A model generated the notes under the pieces. That model did not search any database, was not told the origin of the DNA, and saw nothing but the letters and a program-made list of their open reading frames with translations. A program made the position numbers and the translations under genes. 64,000 bases of DNA from the NCBI GenBank assembly GCA_022818135.1, contig JAFMSR010000007.1, positions 31,246,561 through 31,310,560 on the forward strand. Reading direction: 5' to 3'. This DNA comes from Saxidomus purpurata. Taxonomy: Eukaryota; Mollusca; Bivalvia; Venerida; Veneridae. Shown here one piece after another: positions 47,680 to 58,959 of this stretch. How positions within the stretch are numbered: position 1 is the first letter of the stretch; every line of letters starts with the position of its first letter.

Positions 47680-47770
47680 GACATAACTCTTAACACATAA
47701 GTAATTACACATAAAACATAAGTCATGACACATAAGTCATTAGTCATAACACAAAACGCATAAGACAAAA
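47680..47770. repeat. Word array of CATAAGTCAT type (reverse)
   Basis: ACATAAGTCATGACACATAA, GTCATTAGTCATAACAC and relatives form the reverse-complement counterpart of the array at 44425. It begins about 45 bp upstream of the ATG of the minus-strand gene, i.e. in its 5'UTR or promoter. Confidence 0.7.
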
Positions 47771-48270
47771 TGGCACTAATGGGCTTCCGTAGGTTACACT
47801 AATAGAAGCTAAATAAGAAGGCAGACATATAGACAGTATTAGGTTACTGCCTTTGTGTGGTTGAATTTATTAGGCGAGAGAAAGGTTAATACGGCGAGGC
47901 TTTGTCGAAAAATAAATTCAACCACACTGAGATAGTAACCTAATATCCTTTTTCCTATTCAGTGTAAAATAGTTTCAAATAGCAGTTTAGATTACAAAAC
48001 GCCGACAAGCTTAAGTGTTCAGGCAGTATCTTTAAGCTGAACTTGCACATTTTGACTGAGATGGAAACACTTTTTAAAGGGATTTTTCGGCGCAGCCGTG
48101 TTAATCTCGCTTTTTATCGGAAGTTTGGAACTCTTCAACCGCCAATAAAATGATAGAATTGAAGTAGAATGCATATCTTTTTTTTTTGCAGTTCATATGA
48201 ATTTTATTCTCCCCGTGCATGGATATGTGAGGGTCGGTGAACCATCCCTCTCCATATCTTACAATTATAC

Positions 48271-48540
48271 CGTCTCCCTTGGTCTAGTGGTTTAGGCATC
48301 CGCCTTAGGAGCGGGAGGTCGAAGGTTCGAATCCCAGCAGGGGCCTGTTCTGATATGGGCGGTTGGTGAGCCGCCAGCTAGTTAAATAATGGTTACCGTA
48401 TGCCTACCTGCCTGGTGCCTGGCATTAAAGGGTAGGATTCGGGATGTACATGTGCTGAAAAAGAAGGTGTCTCATAAGTCAGAAATGACTGGCCCTTTAA
48501 ATAGGGGCGACACTATAATAAACAAACACTTTTATACAAA
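48271..48540 (+). mobile_element. tRNA-headed SINE, family C
   Basis: The tRNA-like head is GTCTCCCTTGGTCTAGTGGT, then CCGC-CTTAGGA-GCGG (TAG at the anticodon position) and B box GGTTCGAATCCC. A body of about 190 bp with TGCCTACCTGCCTGGTGCCT and GGGATGTACATGTGC follows, with an AATAAACAAAC tail. The acceptor stem is not complementary, so it is a SINE, not a tRNA-Leu gene. Confidence 0.82.
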
Positions 48541-48744
48541 AAAAAATAATTATGCATAAATATGAGTTCAATATGCAATGTCACAATTCATTTACATTCT
48601 TGACATATGTTATGATTGTATAAGAGCAAAAAATTCAAATGAATATTTAAATAAATATAAAAGAAAAAAAGAAAAACCTTTATCTATGTTAATTATGGAG
48701 AGAAAGAGCATCATCTACATTTTCTTATTATAGAAGCATGGTAC

Positions 48745-48985
48745 ATAACATTATTATTTAATAACCAAGATTTGTCGTTTTACTGAGATTCATAAAAGTT
48801 CCTTAGCTTGTCACATAAAGTATTATTTGCCAGCTTTTAAAAATGAATCCGTTTTCTGGTTTTTCATAAGGTAATTATTTAACAACCAAGATCTATATAG
48901 TTTTACTGAGATTGATAAACATTCCTCAGTTTATCACAGAATGTATTATTTGCCAGCTTTAAAAATCTGTTTTCTGTTTTTTTAT
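48745..48985. repeat. Direct duplication of about 110 bp
   Basis: ATTTAATAACCAAGATTTGT ... TATTATTTGCCAGCTTTTAA (48756-48842) recurs with substitutions at 48879-48966. The period is about 122 bp. Confidence 0.75.
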
Positions 48986-49904
48986 TTCAATCATCAACAT
49001 AATGTTTACCACAGTTAAAACTTTGCCTAGTTCAAAGATATGATTTGTCAGAGGCACACATTTGACATAGGCCGTATATGACATTATCACTTATGTGATT
49101 GTTTAAATCTGAAAATGGAATGTTACTAGTAACGGTTATAAGTTCAAAGTTCAGTAAATCTTTATAAATATGAACAAAAACTGTTATTATCTAGCAGATG
49201 GATACATGTACTGTACCTTCTTTGTATCATCTATTTGAATTCAATTTAGTACCCAGAGTGACTTTGCAAAAGACTTCAATAATGTTCTATACATCCGACA
49301 TTGCAATATGTATATATATTTGTTGTAAATAAATAAGTTTCTATTTTGAAAACCTGTATAAAATTCATCAGTATTGTAGGTAAAAGTTGTTGTTGTTTTT
49401 TTGGCTCCAGATAGTAATGCTTTTTGCAAGTTGTACAATAAAACAGTTCCCTTTTGTAAGTTAACACTACAGGTGATAATCGGTGTAATACATCATCAAC
49501 AATATTAATACAAATGTAATTAATACAGTAATAAAGTTCTACAATCAGTTTTGAATATGAATAATTTTTGCAATGACTGATTACATGTTTTGTCTTCATT
49601 GTATCAGTTTAAGACTATACTTTGACACATCAAATATATCTGAATTGTACATTTAACTAGTTTTATACTGTTGCAAACTACAACTATTTGAAAGGTGCTG
49701 TTATTAATACATGCTGCAATTTGTATGTAAAGAAGTTTTTTTTTTACTTGTGATGCTGTAATGTGCAATTTTCAAGTTCAAAAGTTGCAATTTTTTGCAT
49801 TTTTCTATTATACCTTTCTGTTAAGAAGAAAGAGCATTACTCAAAATATCAATTTATAACCTGGTCTTATGTATGAAAAATGGTTTGCACAATTCTTAGA
49901 TAAT

Positions 49905-50395
49905 GGGTGAAATAAAGATACTTTCTTTGAACTGCCGTGGCCTGAATGGAAATGATAAGCGTACTGATTTTTTAAATACCTGAAAGAAAAACGGCATCAT
50001 ATTTATTGTCTCCGAGACACACACTTTACAAAAAATCAAGAAAAATTAATTTACTCCCAATGGAATAGTAAGTGTTACTTCAGTTTTGCAAAATTAAATT
50101 CTAGAGGGATAGCCATTTTATTTAATAAAGAATTCGAGCACAAAGTACATAACATACATAGTGAAGATGCTGGCAACTTCTTGATTGTTGACCTAACGAT
50201 CGATTCTAAAAGATTCACGCTTGTCAATTTATATGTTCCAAATCAGGATACGCCTGTCTTTTTAAAAAGATTTTTAGCTTAATTGATGATATTGGTAATG
50301 ACTCATATGTGATTTATGGAGATTATAATATGGTTTTGAATCCTTCTATTGATTACTATAATTATAAACATACTAATGTTAGACCTTTCTAACTT
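49905..50395 (+). pseudogene. Endonuclease-domain relic of an L1/Tx1-like retrotransposon
   Basis: Frames give ILSLNCRGLNGNDKRTDFL, THFTKNQEKLIYSQW, SRGIAILFNKEFEHK, FTLVNLYVPNQDTPVFLK and VIYGDYNMVLNPSIDYYNYK. These are the APE-type endonuclease blocks (N-terminal NCRG, ..RG.AIL.., ..N.YaPN.., GD.N.vl....D). Stops and frameshifts disable it, and it is cut off at about 50395 before the RT. Confidence 0.85.
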
Positions 50396-50399
50396 AAAC

Positions 50400-52250
50400 T
50401 GAAACGTAAACGTAAACTTAATCCGTATTGCATAGTTGCTTTATTATGCAGAAATAATTTTATATCGATTACTCAACGTGAAAGTGATTAAGGTAACAAT
50501 TAACTATTATTCGCCATACAAACGTACATTTTTTTAAAAAGAATTACGTTTTCTTTATATTGAAGCCTCATAGACTTAAAGTTGTCTGCTCTCTGCCTTT
50601 TGCTTAATATCATGTTTACTTAGGGTAAATTGCTGCATTTCATATATCACTGTATACAGAAAAGAGAGAATACTTAGATTACCCATATCGATATAAGAAT
50701 ATCAAATTAAGCATTAAAATGCTTTAGTTGAAACACACTTTAATCGTATTCGTTTAATTTAAAGAACACAAATCTGTGACACCAAACAAATTATTTATTC
50801 TTAAGAAGATTAAATGGATTTAACACGAAAAGACTATCCTATATAACAGTGTTTATTATATGATCTATAAATAAACAATATCTCATTTGGCCAGAGCACG
50901 ATCAATTAAGCAAAATATATAAAATATTTCATGATTTTTGGGGTTTCACCCAGAAAATATTATTTCAATATTAAGAACATGCATTGTTTTGACTTTTACC
51001 TGTCTTAAAGTCATGCATTGAATATAACGTTAACGGTGCCGAAATCAACGCTGGCGACATCACTAAAAATTAATGACGTCGAACATGGACGTCGTCCCGC
51101 GCTTTTTTAAGCATTGTGTCAATGAAATATGCAAAACTGGCTTTTTGGGCATGAAATAAGCATTATACATATTACAATTTATAGCATTCCAAAAGTTCCT
51201 TCTAGGGCACATATGTCTACATATATTATTGAAGTACAAAATACGGCAGTCAAAGCAAATTCAGGCATTAGTATTTGATTGATAACGTTTACAGTGTTAA
51301 TACTCCATGCACCTGTTGCTACATCACGCTAGATCTGCTTTGATATGGTGACATGATAAGTTCGCGCCAATACTTCCAGCAACAATATTAGCAAATTTCT
51401 ACGCTTTGCAAACGATATGTAAATTATCATTCATTTCAGCTATTTGTCAAACTCACGATGCAAAATCAAACGCATTGTCGGGCAATTTCTGCAAGTCCGA
51501 CGTGCAATAGCTTACCCAGTAAAGTTACTGTCATATAAAGGGAAGTAACTATAGTAACGTAACCATAGAGCATATACGGAAAAGAACGGCTATTGGTTGT
51601 TAGTCAGCAGAACGCATTTTCAGTATCATAAAGTTTACTTATAACGGAAACACACCGAAAACCGGCTTCCGTGATGCATTGTTCGGTCAAGTGTGTCTGT
51701 ACGATTCCAACTGTACCTTCCTAGGAAGGAACAACAAGAAAAACCGTGATACTAAGTATCACAGCGGGCCACCAAACAAAACTGACATGTACACATTTTG
51801 GAAAATGGTGATGGTTGATGTTGAGGCATGACCACAAAGAATTCAAGGAGACCAAGCTTAACTTATACCTTAAGCAAATACCTATCCGAAGTAGATCTGA
51901 TATTAAGTTTAATATGTTGAAAAACAAACTTGAGGTTTTCAGCCCATAACGCTCAATTTTTCAATTGTCTTTTTCATTTACTATACCCTTTAAATGATTC
52001 ATATTCAAATCATGCAAGAAATTTGCCGTCTAATTAAAAAGATATATGAAAGTTATTTCATACCCCTAGCCTCATATTGTAAATAACTAACTGAACGGTA
52101 TACCAGAAAGAATAATTTGTCAATATTCAGTAACCATTATACATTGTATAACAATTAAACATAATTTTGATAATAAAGAATTGAGTATACACTGAAGAAA
52201 TACATTAAAAACACATTCACTTATGAGCCTGCCCAAATATGGAATGCTGG
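50400..52250. other. Non-coding stretch
   Basis: I see nothing codable. Two GACGTC boxes near 51060-51110 and the start of the next word array are the only structure noted. Confidence 0.4.
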
Positions 52251-52257
52251 TTGGGAC

Positions 52258-53085
52258 ATGCCATTTGCTAATTGCTATTTGCCAATTGCTTTCTATTAAT
52301 TGTTAAGTTTAGTGTTTAAAAGTCTGCATGATTTCAGTTTCATTATTGCAATCTCGACATGTATTCTGTGAGCTGCTATTTTTCTTTACTAAATCATTTC
52401 CATGTCCGACTGCCTTTTAAGAATAATGGAATAATGGAATAATGGAATACTTAACCTGGGCGTGAAAACCCGAGAGACATGAATCACGTCCAACCCCTTG
52501 AAATTACTTGGTTATACTTAAGAACTTATTGCTAGATAAGAAAAATAGAAACAATGCATTTCAAAGCGCTTAGTTCTTGCTTGAAAAAGGGCAGCAATCA
52601 AAACCTTCACACAATAAACAGGCGCCGTATAGGACCGTACATAGTGTCGCAAAGGGCCATTAAATAATGATGTTCATCAAATAGCATATAGTAATTAGCA
52701 AATAAGCTATTGGCAAATAGCTAAAATCAATTGGCAAATAGCAATTAGCAATAAGCAATTAGCAAATACCAAATAAGCAATTTGCAAATAGCAATAAGCT
52801 GTTGGCAAAAAGTAATACGCAATTGGCGAATAGCAATTAGCAATTGGCGAATAGCAATTAGCAATTGGCTAATAGCAATTAGCAATTGGCAAAAAGCAAT
52901 TAGCAATTGGCAAATAGCAACTAGCAATAGAAAAATAGCAATAAGCAAGTAGCAAATAAGCAATTGATAAATAACCATTAGCAACTGGCAAATGGCTATA
53001 AGTAATAGCAATTAGCAATAAGCAATTGCCAAAAAGCAGCTAGCAAACAAGCAATCGGCGAATAGCAATACGCAATACACCATTT
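52258..53085. repeat. Fold-back word array of TAGCAATTGGCAAA type
   Basis: A short reverse block at 52258-52300 (CCATTTGCTAATTGCTATTT, GCCAATTGC) faces a 400-bp forward block at 52680-53080. The forward block is made of degenerate AGCAATTAGCAATTGGCAAAT words with drifting spacing. The 370 bp between them is unrelated. The layout is the same as at 16697-18235, but with different words. Confidence 0.8.
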
Positions 53086-53099
53086 CAATTATACGGTAA

Positions 53100-54840
53100 T
53101 TTGAATTATCTGCCCTTTGATGACGTCATACGAGGATGCGACTTGAGAACGAGATAATCGCGCAAGTGTTATTATTGACCACTGCATATATTATTTCATC
53201 GACGGAACGCTAGATCTATCTTTACAGCTTGAAACTGTAAACATATACCGTATAAAGATAACTTATTATTAAATAAATGAAATCATAGCGGAACGACGAA
53301 GACAAGTGAATTATAACATGTTTGCGCGATTTAACCGGGAACTTTTTTATACTTCAAGTTCTAAGCGACTGGTGATATGCAGGTGTAGATGTAGCAAAAC
53401 CAGATGGTACTCCAATTTACTCACCTAAAAGTGTTTACTTTATTGATAAAGAAATCTACAATAAAGAACAAATAAAGGAACTGCTATAGAAAAGTCTGTC
53501 TTTTCTAATATCACTTTTCATAAGTGATTAAATGACTGGCTTGAAGAAATCATTTTCAGTTTTCACATCATCAGCAGTGATGCGCAACAGGGCACAGTCA
53601 CGAGTTTAACACTCAATCATCAATTTATATATTTTGCTACATACAAGTACATTATTCAAACAATTATTTTACTCTTTTAAGGCAAATACATTTTTTCTTT
53701 TCTCTCTTTTGTTCAGATCATTGCAGGTTCCAAACTGTCAAACCAAATTTCCTACGTGTAGATGGCCACTGTGCAGCCTCTTTAAATAATCTGTTTTTGT
53801 TCGATAATATTTAGAGCCGGGTCGTACCGATTACAGCCTCTTTAGAGGATGGTGGACCTAATAAGCACAATTACAAACAAAAGATAATATCTAGAGGTCC
53901 CAAACTGGGAACAGTCATCCACGGCGTTGGGATCTCGGACACATAATATTTAGTTGAGAATACAAGTACTAGGTATTTATACAAGTGTACATAGATTTGT
54001 TAAAATAAACCATGATTTTCCAGTTAGAACAGTTATACTTGATAACATGTTAAACTTTGTATAATCTTAGATTTCATATTAGGTTTCATATCAGTTAACA
54101 CTAGTTTAACACTCAACCATAAATTTACATAAATGTTACATATCAATAACTTGTCACCCAATTTGTCACTACTTGGTAAGCTGTTTATGCGATCACTGGA
54201 CCTTTCATAGGGGTTTCATGGCACTCTGTGTATTGTACATGATTATACCGAAGGGCATTCAATGGCCACCTGATGTTTTATGACATAATGTACACTGCAG
54301 AAGGTCACCAATTAATTGTTACACACATCTTATTAAAATTGACAATGTTATTATCACTAATAGTTCACATTTTAAAAGAAAACAGGTTGCTGTAAGATGA
54401 AACTTTAAGTTAAAAGTATTTATGTTGTTGCACATTTATGTTGTACCTTTCATTTAAGTTTTCACTTCATAATCTCACATTGGTGAAAAGATATACCAAT
54501 AAATTGCATGGGAATGAAAAAGATGGTGTTATAAATATTAATATTTCTTATTTTGTCATTGATTGTTATTTCAATAGGCCTAAGTAACAAAATTAGCACA
54601 CACATATGGTAACTAAACGGACCGCTTACCTTAGTTGAAACTATTTTTTACAATGTTTCTTGAAAATAATTCTCACTAAACCATGCATTAATTAATTTAA
54701 TTCATGTTAATCACGTTATTCATTTCTGTTTATTTCAAAGCAGAACACTTACAGCATCCGTAAACTTTATTCGAAAATAGACACCGGTTCGTTCTAAAAA
54801 ATTTCTAAATAATCGCCGACTTTTTGCAAAGTTAACATAT
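53100..54840. other. Non-coding stretch
   Basis: No coding frame or transposon end that I can support. A TGACGTCA octamer lies at about 53121, and a GCAGCCTCTTTA/TTACAGCCTCTTTA pair at about 53774 and 53833. Confidence 0.4.
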
Positions 54841-54847
54841 CTATATA

Positions 54848-55814
54848 CACTTAAGGGAACTTCCAACGCTACCTCTAGTCTTTATTCATTATTTTGAAAA
54901 CTACTGTAATAATGTACTTGACACTTCACACGAATAATAAATAGTATATAAGACAATTTTTGTATATTTCTTTATTGCAAACGATCCATTAGTTATTAAA
55001 CTACACTCGCTCAAAGATAATAAGCCCCAAAATCGAAAGTCGCAAAATTTGCCGTTTTTGCAAGGAATGCACGTTTAAAAGTCACTGCTACTGGGCCTTG
55101 TGTGCGTTCACATTTAATTATTTCTCGGACTTAAATGTTTCATTCTACATTGACTGAATACACGATAAGGTGACAATATTGTACATGTTTTCGAAAACGA
55201 TGTTGCTGGGAAGACAATAACCAATAATTACAGCGCCTAATTATTCTGTTTAAGGGTACCGTTATGCTGTAATGACCCTTCATAAACTCTCCAAAAATTA
55301 AACCATTCTGCATGTGAAACCTGTCGCTATCACTTTTTAGAACACAGGTTATATTAAATAATTAAATCTCCATTTAATACATAATGAAATTTGAGTTCTG
55401 AAAATGGCTAGAATATCTCTACAGCAAGGGCTCAAATTGTTGGTCTAATTGTATATGAAAGTTTTGCAGCTTTTTTTGGTTTGCGCTTTGTGATATTGTT
55501 GCCGTAGTTTAAAGCAATACGTGATTTTATTTTTAATATTTTATGAATTTACTATTGTTTAACAATATAGAGATGAAATAACATATTAAAATATTGATTT
55601 AAATCTGTGAAATGCGTTGTTCATTTTTGCGACTTTCGATTTCGAGGGTATTTAAGGGTGTTCAAATGGGTATTTACGCAACCACCAAATAATGCATTAG
55701 TACACTAGTGGTGAAATACAACAGCCCACATGTGAAAATTTGGTTCAAATATCTAATACAGTTTCTGAGATATTCCAAAATATTGAAAGGTAGCGTTAGA
55801 AGTTCCCTTAAGTG
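54848..55814. mobile_element. Non-autonomous TIR element with TA target and nested inverted boxes
   Basis: CACTTAAGGGAACTTCCAAC followed by GCTACC at the left is matched at the right end by its reverse complement with one mismatch. TA flanks both ends (54846-54847 and 55815-55816). Inside, ATCGAAAGTCGCAAAA (about 55033) is opposed by TTTTTGCGACTTTCGAT (about 55625). No transposase is present. It is Tc1/mariner-like by target site only. Confidence 0.85.
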
Positions 55815-56451
55815 TATATTATGATCATGATAGTAGTGGTGTATTAATGTCAAAATCATTACCGATTACGCCGTAAAAACTCGTTTAATCTTATTCACTA
55901 TTACAAAGTAAGTGTCAGCAATGGTTTACTGTGTGCAATTTATCCTCATATGACATCAGTAGGTTGGAATTGAGTGCAATAGATACCTCACGGGGGGTAA
56001 AATACAGAAACCCTCCCAGGAGGTAAACTGTAACCCAACGTACAAAGTACACTTGAACTTGAAGTATAGACTGACTCCATGTGTATACTGTAACGAATTT
56101 TATGGTATAAATTACAGACACCTGGAGTACGCTTTGAAGTACTCTTAAAATTCTTAATTAAAGTAGATGTTTATGTCTCATTAGCTCTTAAAATGTTTCA
56201 TGTGTCATTAAACCCTAGTGTTATTATAAGATGATGCAATGTTTTTATGAAATAAACACTTAACCAACTGTAAAAAAGATTATTATTGTGGATTGAACTG
56301 TCATAATAGAAGGATCTATAGATGGAGAGAATAGGTTTTTTTTTTATATAGACCACGTGACCTTTTCTTTAATAAAAACCTCTACCATACTGTATTAGAC
56401 TATCATCACGTTAAACGGATCTCGTGCTGAAAGTTTTTTTGTCTATTGTCA

Positions 56452-56706
56452 TCAATGCAAAATAAAGTCTATATTTGCTACTTTTATAAAGGTTTTACAA
56501 TATCTAAGCTTATTACTACATTAAAACTCTATCCATATGCATTGAAAAAGGGTGGACAAAGAGACTGTTCAAAGGTATATGAGCACCGCTTTCGGTTAGA
56601 AAAGAATACAACATACGTTGAGGATAGACATAATATTTTAAAATATAAAAAAGCAACAAATGACACACAAATGTATTCAATATATACATTTATCAGTGTA
56701 AAATAA
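56452..56706 (+). CDS. Small hypothetical frame with poly(A) signal
   Basis: An ATG-initiated frame of about 84 codons (MQNKVYICYFYKGFTISKLI...) is followed by AATAAA at 56733-56738. The YFYKGFT..KLITTLK stretch faintly recalls the N-terminal helix of the integrase relic at 40.1 kb. There is no other support. It may be a fragment near the left edge of the virus-like element. Confidence 0.25.
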   Translation, partial: SMQNKVYICYFYKGFTISKLITTLKLYPYALKKGGQRDCSKVYEHRFRLEKNTTYVEDRHNILKYKKATNDTQMYSIYTFISVK

Positions 56707-56771
56707 GTAAAAGAATATTAATGCATTAAAACAATAAAAATACATAAACACAAGTTAAGTTTGTTTAGCTA

Positions 56772-57040
56772 TCCTTCCGATTACCGTACAATAGGTGTTA
56801 TAACACTAAATTAAGACGAATGTATCTCAGTCCAGTTGTTAAAAAAGGTTTGTAAGGACACAGTAATGTTGAGATTTATCATCGTAAAAAAGTAAATGGT
56901 AATATAAGAAGGAAAAATATGAAACATCCTTGTACTGTCCTTGCGAATACCGTACATTAGGTGTTAAAACACTAAATGAAGACGATGTATCGCAGCCCTG
57001 TTGTCAAAAAAAGTTTTGTAATGATACAATAATGTTGTCT
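56772..57040. repeat. Direct duplication next to the RING gene
   Basis: CCTTCCGATTACCGTACAAT ... AACACTAAATTAAGACGA ... TTGTTAAAAAAGGTTTGTAA (56772-56872) recurs as CCTTGCGAATACCGTACATT ... AACACTAAATGAAGACGA ... (56937-57037). The offset is about 165 bp. The second copy ends at the stop codon of the RING gene, so both copies would be in its 3'UTR. Confidence 0.75.
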
Positions 57041-57517
57041 TTAGCGTTGCGCTTGCTGTCTCAGGAAAACGTCCATTTGATTGATCACAAAGTTCCTTGC
57101 CATCTGTCTATCTACACATACACCAGCACCATGGAGATCATCAAACCATCCAGTATGAAGTAATTTGTGAATAGGGTCATTGTTGAACACAGGACTTCTA
57201 ATGTAAGATCGGATGATGTTTTTATAACCTAAACGATTAAACCAATAGTTCCAGTTTTCTTTCGATTTAATCATATTTCTCCTCTCGTCTGAATATCTCC
57301 AGTAATACACTTTTACCATTGGTGATTGTGTTCTACAGAATGGACACTTGATCATCTGTTTTTGAGTGCAAGGATCGGTGCATGTACATCTTGCAATACA
57401 GTCGTCGCAGACCAGGTTAGTGCAAGGACACTTGTTAATATAGAAAAAGTCCTTTAATTCCATGCAAACTCTACATTCCTCACCCCACAGTTCAAAGTAT
57501 TGTTTTCGATAGTCCAT
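57041..57517 (-). CDS. RING-type zinc-finger protein (putative E3 ubiquitin ligase) of the virus-like element
   Basis: This is an intact 158-residue frame. An N-terminal RING-like domain covers residues 15-61: C15-x2-C18, C30-x-C32, C37-x2-C40, further Cys at 44, 46 and 50, and C58-x2-C61. The usual His is replaced by Cys, giving an all-Cys finger rather than classic C3HC4. A Trp/Tyr/Arg-rich segment follows (YYWRYSDERR), then a C-terminal part without known motifs. Known RING proteins of DNA viruses transfer ubiquitin to host factors; that role here is inference. It is divergently arranged with the Cys-rich gene, with 193 bp between the two start codons acting as a likely shared promoter region. 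The start is the only ATG before the Cys pairs. Confidence 0.7.
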   Translation of the reverse strand: MDYRKQYFELWGEECRVCMELKDFFYINKCPCTNLVCDDCIARCTCTDPCTQKQMIKCPFCRTQSPMVKVYYWRYSDERRNMIKSKENWNYWFNRLGYKNIIRSYIRSPVFNNDPIHKLLHTGWFDDLHGAGVCVDRQMARNFVINQMDVFLRQQAQR

Positions 57518-57702
57518 GATGTATAGTTGTATTGTCGCAGATCTAGCTTACTTGATGAAGTTGGAGAAGTATTCCCGCCTTTTAAGCATATCTATCTTGT
57601 ATTTAGACCAAGCATGACCCATAAAATCGATTAGTCCTTACCATCTGTGTCGCATATGTTAGTCTCGTGAAATGTGAGGATTTTTTAGTGTCCTGTTTAG
57701 AT

Positions 57703-57709
57703 GGTATAA
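57703..57709 (+). promoter_or_regulatory. TATA-like box abutting a predicted start codon
   Basis: GGTATAAAATG places TATAAA immediately before the ATG at 57711. If this is a working TATA box, transcription would start about 30 bp downstream and the first usable ATG would be the in-frame Met at residue 19 of the Cys-rich protein. Confidence 0.35.
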
Positions 57710-57710
57710 A

Positions 57711-58766
57711 ATGTATTGTGAAGTAGGATTTCACTATTTCCCAAACCTTACCGCACACGAATTAATGTTTAAATGTAAAATGTGTGCAGCTAATGTTTTC
57801 ATTTGCGTTATTTGTTACAACAAAGCAAAGCGAGGAAACCCTGTCGTATGTAAAAATTTTAAAGAATTTGCCAGGTTTCGACGATGTATGAACTGTATGG
57901 TAAAAGATGATATAGNNNNNNNNNNNNNNNNNNNNNNNNNNNNNNNNNNNNNNNNNNNNNNNNNNNNNNNNNNNNNNNNNNNNNNNNNNNNNNNNNNNNN
58001 NNNNNNNNNNNNNNNNNNNNNNNNNNNNNNNNNNNNNNNNNNNNNNNNNNNNNNNNNNNNNNNNNNNNNNNNNNNNNNNNNNNNNNNNNNNNNNNNNNNN
58101 NNNNNNNNNNNNNNNNNNNNNNNNNNNNNNNNNNNNNNNNNNNNNNNNNNNNNNNNNNNNNNNNNNNNNNNNNNNNNNNNNNNNNNNNNNNNNNNNNNNN
58201 NNNNNNNNNNNNNNNNNNNNNNNNNNNNNNNNNNNNNNNNNNNNNNNNNNNNNNNNNNNNNNNNNNNNNNNNNNNNNNNNNNNNNNNNNNNNNNNNNNNN
58301 NNNNNNNNNNNNNNNNNNNNNNNNNNNNNNNNNNNNNNNNNNNNNNNNNNNNNNNNNNNNNNNNNNNNNNNNNNNNNNNNNNNNNNNNNNNNNNNNNNNN
58401 NNNNNNNNNNNNNNNCAACAACAGAAAATCGGTACAGTTGTGGATCAAACTGGTGGTGAAAACATACAGCAGCAAGAAATAACGAATTCAAGTAACAAAA
58501 ACAGTGTACAAAACACGCAGGACATAAAGCAGTCGCCTAAAAGTACTACTTCACTGAACACAGCGGATGATATAAAATCGAAATTATATGACAGTAAAGA
58601 GTCGTCTCAAACTGATGCTTCACTGAATACAGTTGAGGATATAAAACCAAAGTTATATGTGGAACGATCACTGTCGAAAATGCCTTTTACTAAAAAGGTA
58701 GTTTCAAAAAAACGAAAACGAGCAGTGACTACAGCCAAACAAAAATGGATTAATTATCTGATATGA
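57711..58766 (+). CDS. Cys-rich putative zinc-binding protein of the virus-like element (interrupted by gap)
   Basis: The first 68 codons carry regularly spaced Cys pairs: YCEVGFHYF..AHELMFKCKMC, FICVIC, VVCKNF, RRCMNC. This suggests zinc binding. A 500-N gap then removes the middle, so length and frame continuity are assumed. The C-terminal 116 residues are hydrophilic, Gln/Asn/Ser/Lys-rich. They hold a tandem duplication (SLNTADDIKSKLY and SLNTVEDIKPKLY) and a basic, NLS-like tail (KKVVSKKRKRAV). A poly(A) signal AATAAA lies at 58837. No family is recognised. It may be two separate frames if the gap hides a stop. Confidence 0.55.
   Translation: MYCEVGFHYFPNLTAHELMFKCKMCAANVFICVICYNKAKRGNPVVCKNFKEFARFRRCMNCMVKDDIXXXXXXXXXXXXXXXXXXXXXXXXXXXXXXXXXXXXXXXXXXXXXXXXXXXXXXXXXXXXXXXXXXXXXXXXXXXXXXXXXXXXXXXXXXXXXXXXXXXXXXXXXXXXXXXXXXXXXXXXXXXXXXXXXXXXXXXXXXXXXXXXXXXXXXXXXXXXXXXXXXXXXXXQQQKIGTVVDQTGGENIQQQEITNSSNKNSVQNTQDIKQSPKSTTSLNTADDIKSKLYDSKESSQTDASLNTVEDIKPKLYVERSLSKMPFTKKVVSKKRKRAVTTAKQKWINYLI
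57916..58415. other. Assembly gap (500 N) inside the Cys-rich gene
   Basis: Exactly 500 N. It interrupts an otherwise compact element and prevents a verdict on that gene's integrity. Confidence 0.99.
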
Positions 58767-58959
58767 TTAAGGTGTGTTTATTGTTTTAACAGCATTACAA
58801 CTTTTTTTATGCATTTATGTTTTAAAAATTCGGTTAAATAAAAAAAAATTACTTTTATGTTTACTTATCGTTTTTTTCTTATAATTTAAAAAAAAAAACC
58901 TGAAAAGTAACTGAGTTATTCTGTTTATATATTTCAATCATGCTTTTCTCTGTTTCAGG

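Noticed and set aside
48271..48345. Functional tRNA-Leu(TAG)
   Set aside because: The ends do not form an acceptor stem and a 190-bp SINE body with an A-rich tail follows.
52745..53011. 88-residue Leu/Ile-rich membrane-like protein
   Set aside because: It is a translation of the AGCAATTGGC word array, not a gene.
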